A stretch of 64,000 nt of DNA from Trametes villosa (lineage: Eukaryota > Basidiomycota > Agaricomycetes > Polyporales > Polyporaceae). Under the pieces are notes generated by a model. It ran no database searches and was not told the DNA's origin. It saw only the letters and a list, made by a program, of their open reading frames with translations. This document shows positions 1-9,200 of the stretch, in pieces. Position 1 is the first letter of the stretch; each line of letters opens with the position of its first letter. The stretch covers positions 372,001 to 436,000 of the forward strand of contig PUDQ02000080.1 of NCBI GenBank assembly GCA_002964805.2, read 5' to 3'. Position numbers and translations under genes: made by a program.

Positions 1-240
1 GCGTTCAATACCGTTCGAAACGTTCGCAACTTGACGGCAGAGGTGAGTGCGCCGCCACACTGGCTCGCAGGAATGGGCCGGTAGCGCCCACTATACCTCT
101 TTGGGTAATACCATATATAGGAAACGCCACGTGCCGGATCACTCGGCATTTTCTAACTCAGCAGAATGGGGACCCTCCTCCAAGGGGGGCGCGTTTGAAA
201 GCAGACGTCGGTGTGATCGTCCTCCCCCACTCAGTAGATC

Positions 241-971
241 ACACTTATCGTCTGCCTAGGGGAGACAAGTTGTATACTCCCCTGTGCGCGAGGCCGTCAG
301 GATGTCGCGCGCGGTCCGGGAGCTCGAGTCACTCACAGATGACTGTGCAAGTCGACAATTCTGTGATCCAGCGAGCATCACGATCATCAGCTCCTTCGCA
401 GATGTTCAAGAGACGCAGTTGTTTACCCAGGAGAGACCCATTTACCCTTCGCGTCGAGGCGCGTCAACTCCGCGTACTGCTCGAGCTCGCTGTCTTCGAT
501 CACGCCGACGCGCTTGATAAGGCCCGCGTCAAGGAGGATGTCCCCGTGCAACACCTCGAGCCCGTCGACGCGTCCCGTCCAGATTGTCGCATTCTGTTCC
601 CGGGACCTTACGGTCAGCGCGCACTCGTCCTGAGAATCTGCGGGTCGGCGCCGCCTCACCTTGATCAGCGTCGCCTTCGTCCCAGGCACGAACCGGTCAG
701 ACTGCGTGCGCGTGTTGAAGTCTGGCGGCGGGCCAGGCTTGACGTCCAGTAGGCGGCACTTGTCCAGGTACTCCTCCGCGTGCAGCGGCACGTTCACCGC
801 GGCCCTGGGCGAACTGGCCACCTCCGTATAGATCCTGGTGTACTGCACTAGGACGAGAGAAAGCGTGACCGCGGCGAGGACGCGGACGAGCCGCGCCCGT
901 CGAGACCGCGGCGCGTGTGGTGCGGCCGCCGCCGCGTCGGGGGCATAAGTCGGGAGCTTGGCCTCCGGCAT
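241..971 (-). pseudogene. 5' part of a family-9-type amidohydrolase (truncated)
   Basis: The start codon is at 971. A basic stretch is followed by one membrane segment (LVRVLAAVTLSLVLVQY, about residues 28-44), so this would be a type II anchored or secreted enzyme. The N-terminal composite domain of metal-dependent hydrolases follows (KATLIK, NATIWTGRVDG, GDILLDAGLIKRVG). Splicing GT at about 430 to AG at about 361 continues as PGIVDLHSHL, which contains the metal-binding HxH; a second intron (about 335 to 280) adds LGVYNLSPL. The frame then meets a stop near 250 and the conserved DxNS/GPxxPWLRS block that should follow is not found down to position 1. A TATA box sits 77-84 bases upstream, so the promoter end looks intact. 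Known: such enzymes are deacetylase or amidohydrolase-like proteins. Inferred: a truncated gene. A missed exon left of the window is the alternative. Confidence 0.6.
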
Positions 972-1047
972 TCTGGCCTCTGTCGCGTCCCTCTACAGCT
1001 GGGTGTGAGGAGACGAGCGTCGAGGTCGCGAGCGTCGAGGCCGGCGG

Positions 1048-1055
1048 TATATATA
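1048..1055 (-). promoter_or_regulatory. TATA box of the amidohydrolase fragment
   Basis: An eight-base TATATATA in a GC-rich setting, 77-84 bases upstream of the start codon at 971. The spacing fits a fungal core promoter reading leftwards. Confidence 0.45.
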
Positions 1056-1803
1056 GCGGCGTTATCACTACCGGCTCACGCGAAACTCCCATGGCGCAAT
1101 ATGGTGCGCCCGCGCGCGCGTGGGTCACACTCTCGACTGCCAGGCAAGCCGTACGTGCCACGGCGAGAACGATCGGCCGTTGTTTGAGTATATGCGCATA
1201 ACGCGGACGCAGGTGCCTGTGGCTGAGGAGGTGTAGCAGTATAGTAATGGTCGAGAGTCGATCGAGTGAGGTCGAGTGCAAGTTGCGAAAGCATGCATGC
1301 AAACAAGCGGTAGCGCCTGCTCATACTACCCGACGGAGCCGCGACGTCATGCAGACTCCAGATGAAGGTGTCGCATTACCAGCACGGATGCCGACTATAC
1401 CGATCCTATGTAAGGGATATACAGGACATCTACCGTACGTCTATGCCCGTGCCACCGCCTATGCGACCAGCCGAGCGAGAAGGACAGAGACGAGAGACGA
1501 GATATGCGAGGATAACAAAACAATGATACAGCAGGTGGAGAGAAGAGAGATGGAGGCGAGAAAGATGCAGAGACGGAAGATGAGAGAGATAGGAAAGATG
1601 GGGTAGGAAAATGTGGAGGATGCAGTCCATGCGATCTACCGAGAGGGATGCTATCCAGGCTTCCGTGCGTGAAGTGTCAATGCAATAAGTTAGGAAGATA
1701 CGGGCTGTGATGACACTCATGCACATGGCCGAGCTGAAAAGGCCATAAAGGTCAGCGATGCTCTGCACTGGCAGACTGACTAGGCTCACCGACGATCCGC
1801 CGC
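1056..1803. other. Intergenic, no gene seen
   Basis: The stretch holds purine-rich low-complexity sequence (GA-rich runs around 1530-1600). The open frames across it have no recognisable domain or splice continuity. It probably contains the 3' flank of the phosphatase and the upstream region of the amidohydrolase fragment. Confidence 0.4.
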
Positions 1804-2523
1804 TCACAACACCTCGTGCTTCTCGTCGATCCACGCCGCACGCTCGAACGTGCGCACGTAGTCGTGCTGGGGCCCGGTCTCAGGGCTCATCGGGTACCGC
1901 CTGCACTTCTCGACCGTCTTCCACTCCTCCGCGATCATCCGGAGCGCGTCGTCTCCGTCGCGCGCGATCCCGCACTCGACGAGCCAGCACCCAACGATCA
2001 GCCCTGTGCGCCCAATTCCGCCCCGGCAGTGCACCGCGCACACGCGCCCGCGCTGCTCGTTGTCGCGCAGCACGTCCATGATCCGCCGGACGAAGTCGAC
2101 GGACTCGGGCAGGCAGCGGTCCGGGATCGGGAAGTTGTGGTACTCGACCTCGCGCGGGTCGATCCCGAGGTCGTAGCAGCGCTGAGCAAGGTGTGGGGAG
2201 TACGGGAAGAGCTCGTGCGGCTCGGTGAGGTCGATGAATGTGCGGACGCCGGCGAGGAGCAGAGCGTCTAGCTTCTGCTTGGTGTGCTTGCGAGCGAGCT
2301 GTGCGGGGGCGATGGGGCAGTACGGGAACTCGCATGCGACGAGGTGCGGGGTGGCCCAGTACGAGTTGGGGATCGGGCGGGGTTTGTGGCGGAGGGAGCG
2401 GTTCGTGGCCGGGGCTGACTGTGGTCGTGTGGGCGTCATCGAGACGCGCTCGCGGTCGTTGCGGCGGAGGGAGGGCAGCATGGCGACGATGGGTTGGAGC
2501 ATTTCGCGGGTCGCCACGGACAT
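1804..2523 (-). CDS. Dual-specificity / tyrosine-type protein phosphatase
   Basis: A single uninterrupted frame of 239 residues. The frame is open further upstream, but that part is low-complexity and does not look coding. I therefore start at the ATG at 2523 (MSVATREML), the methionine just before the conserved body. The signature CxxGxGRTG is present as VHCRGGIGRTGLIVGC (about residues 180-195), with the catalytic Cys and the phosphate-binding Arg. A general-acid region precedes it (HNFPIPDRCLPES). GVRTFIDLTEPHEL and the closing CRRYPMSPET/QHDYVRTF are typical of the PTP/DSP fold. Known: such enzymes hydrolyse phosphotyrosine or phosphoserine in the cytosol. The substrate cannot be read from sequence. 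The catalytic residues are intact, so it is probably active. Confidence 0.85.
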   Translation of the reverse strand: MSVATREMLQPIVAMLPSLRRNDRERVSMTPTRPQSAPATNRSLRHKPRPIPNSYWATPHLVACEFPYCPIAPAQLARKHTKQKLDALLLAGVRTFIDLTEPHELFPYSPHLAQRCYDLGIDPREVEYHNFPIPDRCLPESVDFVRRIMDVLRDNEQRGRVCAVHCRGGIGRTGLIVGCWLVECGIARDGDDALRMIAEEWKTVEKCRRYPMSPETGPQHDYVRTFERAAWIDEKHEVL

Positions 2524-4363
2524 GCGGGTCGTGTAGGTCGTCGTCGTCGTAAGTGAGGAGGGCGAGGGGTGTCGTGAGTGTCGTGAGCCGGCTCGGTTTT
2601 TATGGAGACGAGGGCGACAAAGAGGGAGGAGGAGAAGGAGGAAACGCCGTGCAAGGCGCGAGCACGCCGGTGCGGACACCGAGCCACGTGGCTCACGTAA
2701 GCGATGTCCTCCCACTCGCTCGCTTGTCTCTCGCTTGCCCCGCGCTCCATCCCCACTCGAACGCATTTCTTGTTCTCCATCCTGCCTTCTCCGTCGCTCT
2801 GCTCGCCAGCAACGCTCGCAGCTTTGCATACCGCTCAGTTTTTGTGGCCAACTCCTCGACGACGCCCAGCCCCGGCGAGGGCTTGGAAGGAGCCAGCTTG
2901 ACAGCCACGCGGTTCTAGGCCCGTGCACAGGGCTGGCTCCACCGCCGGATTCTAGGGGCTTTATCGCGCACCCGCGCATCTTCGCGGACACAAACGGCAA
3001 AACCTGCCACCTGCGGCCTCTGCTCCCACCTTCCGCACTGCCGCCCTCTCCGCCGGCGACGTTCGAGATGAGGCTGCAGCTCTCCAGGCGGAAGGCACTG
3101 CGACCCGCTGACTATCTGCGCAGCCCCGATGCGGGGGCGGCGGACGCGAGGCCTGTCTGCTAGCCTCGTGCGTGCACGCGATCCCTTGGCGTGCTAGCCT
3201 TGTGGTGGCCTGTGGTGAGTTGCTGCCTCCAAGACGCCTTCCATTTCCGCGCACCCGCATAGATAACGGCACGCAGCGCTCGTGCTGGGCATGTGAATGG
3301 CAGATCTTCGAGTTCGACGGCACACCGCTGCGTGCATGAGGGCATGTTGCCGGGATGCGCGGCGACGATGCGTTCCGTGACTGCCATCGTCGCTCCGCAT
3401 CGTCGCCCATCGCGGCGGAACACATTGGGGTATGCACGTTCTTCGTTCGATGCTCTGAAAGTTCCCGGAGAACTGCGGAATAGGCATCTTACCCTCACAC
3501 GCTATCAGTATCGACGTTGCCGGTATAAGAAGACGCCCCATAGGTTGCTTCTTCCGACCTGGCAGATCCCTGCAGGACGAATCCTCGGCGCCGCAGTGCA
3601 TCCGCTCACAGACATGCGCCCGGCAACGACCACGGCGCTCGCGAGGGCACGGCAGTACGACCCGCGATGTGGTGACTGTATGCAATGGGCAGTTACGGCA
3701 TTCGGGGGAGCGGACAGGTGCACCGCATAACTCTCCTCCCATCTCCGACATCGTGTGTACGTGTGGCGGCATTGTGAACTTAGATGCTGGAGATGTACTT
3801 CGAAGTACTGGCTGTGTAGCTTCACTGCAGGTCCGCCCTTCTCCAGCCACATTCTCGGCCGGATCATTCGCCGCAAGACGACTTGTACCCCACATTATAC
3901 ATATATGGCACACAACCTCACGGTTCCTCCCACCGCAGCCTACGGCACACGCTTCTGTGATATGACGACCGACAGCGACCGACGATGCCGTCTGCGAACC
4001 TACGCCTCCACAGATAGAAGCGTCGGTACAGTCCACCTTGCCAAACAAGCTGTGAGTTCGTTTCATCTCCGTGTTCGAAGGTGTTCGAAGGTGGACACCG
4101 CACCCTTGAGCGCAATCGTACTCCTCCAGAGACGCGCAGGCGTAGTAGTCGCGTGCACCCTCTGGGCTTGTCGCTACTCGCTCGCCTCTCGGAGTGGGGG
4201 AAATCGCCTCCGCTGCCTCGACGAGAGCCGGCATTGCTCCTGATATGCTCTGTGGGTGGACCGGTTGTCTATCTCGCATGATCATGGCAGGCACAGGACG
4301 CTCGCTTCGACGTTGCCTAGGCGGGATCAACCCCGGTTCTTGCGCCCAGAAAAATACTGACGG
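2524..4363. other. Intergenic between phosphatase and amidohydrolase scrap
   Basis: No supportable gene. A long minus-strand frame crosses 3194-4414, but its composition is irregular (many Cys and Arg, no domain) and it has no splice partners. A small direct duplication (TGTTCGAAGG twice) lies at about 4072-4092. I looked for the missing central part of the amidohydrolase here and did not find it. Confidence 0.4.
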
Positions 4364-4549
4364 TTGGACAATGCGCGGATAGGCGGCACCAAGTTGAACG
4401 GCGTCATCTCTCATGCGGACGCGTTCGCCCTTGCGTCGACGAACGTGGAGAAGCTTCTAGGCATCAAGACGGACGAGACGCAGAGCGACAAGGCAAACAG
4501 CGATCACCCGACGCCCAACCCTCCCCGACTGCGAGTATCCCATCACTGA
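4364..4549 (+). pseudogene. 3' scrap of a family-9-type amidohydrolase
   Basis: The frame reads NARIGGTKLNGVISHADAF followed by ALASTNVEKLLGI. This is the conserved C-terminal block of fungal family-9 amidohydrolases, where a final helix and an ASxNxEKLLG motif close the barrel. The usual downstream composite-domain strand (GDLVA..GG..FDF) is absent; the frame turns into unrelated TDETQSDKA and stops. At its left edge the expected W-T-x-N-A-R is only recovered by shifting one base (GGTTGGACAATGCGCGG), so the frame is broken there. The orientation is opposite to the 5' part at 241-971. It ends tail to tail with the kinase gene, overlapping by seven bases. I read it as a remnant, not an expressed gene. 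Confidence 0.5.
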
Positions 4550-5420
4550 GGAGTAAGAGCGACAACATTCAATTCCTTCAGTGCGTTCTGCAGGTCACGA
4601 GTGAGATCCTCGTATCGCATAGCCTGGGCTCGGCCGTAAGCAGGGGAATCGGACTCCAGCGAGCCAGGGGATGCGCCATCAGCCGCCGATACTCTGCCCG
4701 TTTCGCGTTCACGTTGCCACTTCTCGGCTTGCCACTGCAGCCAGACCATTTTCGCCCAGCGACTGGCTTCGGTCGGCTGGAGTGCGTACTGCTCCGGGCA
4801 GAGACGCAGGTCGAACCAAACCCACAGCATGAGCACGATTGTGGTCAGCGGCTCGCCGCGTACGCGTACGCGTACGCCTTCGCGCTCAATCAAGCGGAAC
4901 AGCGTCTGGACTCCACCGAGGTAGTCGCCTGCGGTCTTCTTGAACGCCCGCGAGCGTTGCGCGGCCTGCCTTGCGGCGTTCGTCGGTGCGAAGAGGGCGG
5001 CGAACTCCTCGACGAGTGACTCGTAGTCCTCGCCTGGATCGCTGGTCTTCAGGTAGCGCAGGTAGCGCGTGTACACGGCGTAGACGATCACCCAGCCGAA
5101 CGACTCCACGTCGTTGTGGTCTTCGGTGGGCCGAATGGTCGGGATGTCGTACGCGTCTGGGTTTCCCTCAACTGCTTTCGCGAAGGCGTTCAATAGCTTT
5201 GTGGACATGAACATGGATGTGCCCTGAGGTTTACGACGTCGTCGGTCAATATGTACACCTGGCAGGCTTCGTCGCCCAGACGGGATGTAGCTCACCGTCA
5301 TCATGGTACGAGGCCGGGCCTCAAGGATAGTCTGTATCGACATCGGTGTTCCCCACACGCCTGCAGATGATCGTGTGCGTCGACTCGTCTCCCAGTTCAG
5401 TGCGAAATCGTATCCGGGCC
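4543..5420 (-). pseudogene. FunK1-type fungal protein kinase, C-terminal half
   Basis: The C-terminal half of the fungal FunK1 kinase family is clear. GTSMFMSTKLLNA corresponds to the RTGTxxFMS activation-segment element, and TEDHNDVESFGWVIVYAVY to the HxxxDDLESFxWV helix. A long helical tail follows, ending with stop at 4543. Upstream, YDFALNWE looks like the D-F-A metal-binding strand, joined through a probable intron. I could not find the HRDxSxxN catalytic loop or the N-lobe in any minus frame up to about 5870. A hexamer run (GCGTAC repeats, encoding VRVRVR) interrupts one helix at about 4855-4880. Known: FunK1 kinases are expanded in mushroom-forming fungi. Inferred: this copy is partial or decaying, though a heavily spliced N-terminus cannot be excluded. 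Confidence 0.5.
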
Positions 5421-6274
5421 TTAGCAAGCTTGGGTGGTACGCACAGATGCCGCTGCGACGATGCGCGTAGCTTTCAGTATGCGCCCAACTTGCGGGACTG
5501 GAGGAAGAGCACGCCCCGATCCTGCAGGCTACCACGTTGAGGGGCGTTGATTTGGCAGAGCCTGGGCACCGCCGTCCCGCACTGATGCATGCTGCAGCGT
5601 GCCATATTCTAAGACGACCCGAGTTAGCTTGCAGTGTGCGCACCTGGCTCGTCATTGGGCGGCGACACGAGTTGTTCAAGATGGTTAGCCGACAGCGCGA
5701 ATCTGATGAATACGACGTCGCTAGGACTGTGGTTTTCAAGTCCTCGTAGCAGCTCTCTTCCATCCCTACCTTCTGCAGTTTGAAGAGGTTCCTGAACGCG
5801 CCACAGAGATTGGGTAAATGTAGCAGAGAGGACTGCAAAACTGGCGTCGCGCTCGGTATAGTACAGCACTTCAGGACATTTGGAAATTAGATGCGTAGAG
5901 CAGAGGCGTCAGATCGTCTGTGCCAGTTCAGAACTTTCTGGCGTTCGTGCGTCGGCCAGTTAAGCATGCTAGCCAAGGAGCCACAGGTTGTAGAAGAACG
6001 GCGATCAAGGAGAAAGAGGAAAAACAGAAAAGCCAACAAACGCGCGCCAGGAACGCTGCGGGAGAAGGCCACAGCACGTGACACAATGCCCCCTCATGTC
6101 GGTGCGCGAGGCGAGTGGGATCTGAGTGCGGATGACTCTGTTTGTTCCCTACCCTCACGACGACAACGACAACGACCTTTACTGCACGTACCGCGCAATG
6201 TACGCTTGAGCTGCCGAGGTCCACTGGGCCCTCCCCTCCTCAAGCAACGACACCACTCGCCTCCGATCTCGACC
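5421..6274. other. Upstream of GCN2, no gene assigned
   Basis: This would have to hold the N-lobe exons of the kinase if that gene were complete; none are recognisable. It also contains the 5' leader of GCN2, ending with CCGATCTCGACC before the ATG. CGACGACAACGACAACGACC repeats lie at about 6157-6176. Confidence 0.35.
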
Positions 6275-9200
6275 ATGGACCCCCAGGTAGAAGATCGGCA
6301 AAAGGAAGAGATTACTGCGCTTCAGGTCCGTCTTCCGCCACGCCGCCCACACATGCCACCCGTCTCACATTCATACAGAGTATTTATGACAAGGACTTCA
6401 CCGTACGCGAGGCGAAGGCGTGGAAGGTCAGTCCAGGACATGTCAGGAGCCGCAGCGGCGCAAGCGCTCATGCAGATCGTCCATTCAGGGCGCACAACGC
6501 CTCGCCGAATTCAACATCCGAGTTGGACACCCAGACGAACATGGAGAACATATCTATTTCTATCTACACACGATGTGAGCACACTCTCCTGGACGCAAAC
6601 CTTCTTCGAGTCATTCCGCAACTGGGATCTGCACTTGTCCCACCCCGCGAAAACCGGACCAACGGGCGCCTAATACGGCGTGCCTGTACATAGCAAATAG
6701 CCGCCGTTTCCAGAGCCTCCGACACAACCGCGGGATACGTACCACAGCTTCCATGGCGAGTAATCATCTTTGATGTTGTACAGAGATGCAAGCTGTGGTA
6801 CGAGTTCCAAGGCGTGTTAGAGACCCTGGAATTCGAGAATACTTGCCCGTGTTTACCAGAAAGACGCGGATTGATGTCAGGTCGTACTTCAGTTCTGGTT
6901 GATCCCAGCTACCAAGGAGCGCACCCTCTGTTCCGCATGACATGTTCCGGTACTCTACGCAGCCTATCCCAGAAATTACTGTCCGCTGGACGAGGTGTTC
7001 GGCGGAACATGTTTTGCAGAACATGGAGGTTCTCGGACCGCTCGGTCACCAGCAGGTGAACTAGATGGGTCACATTTTCTATGTGCGCGGGTTGCTGCTC
7101 GCTGCACGCGTGTACTACTCGACGCCGGCGCGCCCAACATGCCCGCGATATGCGCACTCGCATGTACTCGCTATACATGCTCTGGCCGCCCTTGCCCTGA
7201 TCCGGGCAGGGGCGCGGCGGGACGCGACAACCCAGGTTCTGCGAGATGTAGGCAGAACATAACAGGGCTGACACTTCCTGCGCCTTTCAGTTTCCCCAAG
7301 ACATACCCAGTGCTCGCATGTCCCACCTTCAAGGTCGAGCAAGCGAACGGCTTCAGCAAAGCTCAGGCAGCGAAGCTGGAGCACGCGATGCAGCACGAAG
7401 CGCAGAAGTACAAGGGCCAAGAGATGGTTTTCCAGGTCATTACGCGATATCGGCGGCGTGCGCGCACGTAACTAACCGCAGCGCAGATAGTGACGTTTGC
7501 CCAAGAATGGGTGTCTGAGAACATCAAGCCCCCGAGCGAGGTCTCCGGCTCCCTGGCTGTTCAGATGAACCGCCGTGCTGCAGAACAAGAGAAGGTAGGA
7601 GGTTCTTTTGTGTCCCGAGCGAACAATAGACTGAGGTGCATTCCCCAGGTCAAGAAGCAGCGCGAAGAAGAGGAGGCGATGCTGCAGCAACAGCGTGCTG
7701 CGGAGCTCGCGGAACAGCTAAATGAGCAGATCCGCGAGAACGCGTACCAGCAACAGCAGGAGCGCGAGCGCATGCAGCAGCTCGCCCGGAAGCGCGCGAT
7801 GTCGGACGCGACCACTGTAGGGCCCACCGACGACACCATGGTGGAGAGCCCTGGCAACTTCGAGACGTTCGACAAGGAGATCCACTGGAAGAACGCGTCG
7901 TTCAATCGGGTTAGACTGTTCAATCCGCGTCAAGGTGAGTAAATATCCCTCTTGCCGCTTAGCTAGGGTTCACGAGGACTGTGGGCAGAGGGGTTGGGGA
8001 CGCTGTATCAGGCAGAACCCGTGGTGGAGAAGTTGTTCGAGACCGTGCCTCTCGAGGTTCTCTCGGTGACCTTCATGTCCGACCACTACAAACGGCCGCA
8101 AGGTAACGTCACTCGGGTCGGGCTCGCCCACTATTGGCTGACGCGTAACAGGTCTCAAGAAGCTCAAGGAGCTCGAGAGCGATGTTCGACGCATCACAAC
8201 GATTCGCCACCACAATCTGCTTGCAGTGCTGGCGGCGAAGCTGATCATCCCTCGTGCGCCGGACAATCCGCGCCTGGTGATTCTCACTGAGCAGCGACCG
8301 TCGGTCACGCTGCACGACATTCTCGAGGATACCGATCATATCCGCGAGGACCGCACGACGGTAAGTGCATGCGCGGCACGACTTGTCGATCAATACTGAG
8401 TGCGTACTGCAGGACTATCTCGGTCAGATCCTGGCAGCGATGAACACCCTCCACGCGACCGGGATCATGCATAGAGGTATAGTCAATGCTTACCTTGCGG
8501 TCGTGGCCATACTGACGCACTTTACAGGGTTAAACTTGAAGTGTATCGGACTCGCGCCGCGCGACAGCTATGGACCCAACAAGCTCATCAAGATCTTCAA
8601 CGTCTGCTACCACACCTGTTTGCTCGCGCTCCATAGGTCGAACAACATCGGGTTCGCCGGAGATCCTCAGATCGAGGACATGCAGGTTCCCGAAGGGTGG
8701 TGAGTGGACACCCCAGTCTTCGGATGCTCGTGGCATATACTAAGGAGTGCGCTTGTTTGTAGGTCGCCACAGGACAATACCGAGTCGACCCTCGTGTTCA
8801 CGAAGGGCAGAGACATACACGCCGTCGGCATCGTCCTGGTGCAGATGCTCATGGGGCGGGACGTCATGGACAGGTTCCCAGACCCACAGAGTGCGCTGCA
8901 TACGAGTGAGTCTCCCGCAATTATTCGCTTGACCTCTGCTCAACGGATACTCGTAGCGACCATATCGCCGTTCCTGCAACAGAAGGCGGCCATCATGCTC
9001 TCTACGACGAGAAAGAACGGTGTCTCTGCGCAGAGCCTCCTAGGCGACTTCATCTCTACGTCCGTGCAGCCGACGAGCAACGTTCGCACCCCGACCATCC
9101 CGTTCTCAGGTGCGTGGAGTAGCCTGACATATCTGAAGACTTACTGAAGCCTCGCTGGCAGGCCCGAAGACCCCGATGGTCAACGGCTTCTTTACGGGTT

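Noticed and set aside
1..60. Plus-strand exon-like start (open frame ending AE before a GTGAGT donor at 42)
   Set aside because: A good donor follows, but the next acceptor is only 28 bases away and the sequence before position 1 is not visible, so no gene can be supported.
3194..4414. 406-residue minus-strand open frame
   Set aside because: Irregular Cys/Arg-rich composition, no domain, no splice sites, and it overlaps the amidohydrolase scrap. It looks like a chance frame in GC-rich DNA.
4364..5420. Reading the amidohydrolase scrap and kinase fragment as one fusion gene
   Set aside because: They lie on opposite strands and end tail to tail, each with its own stop.
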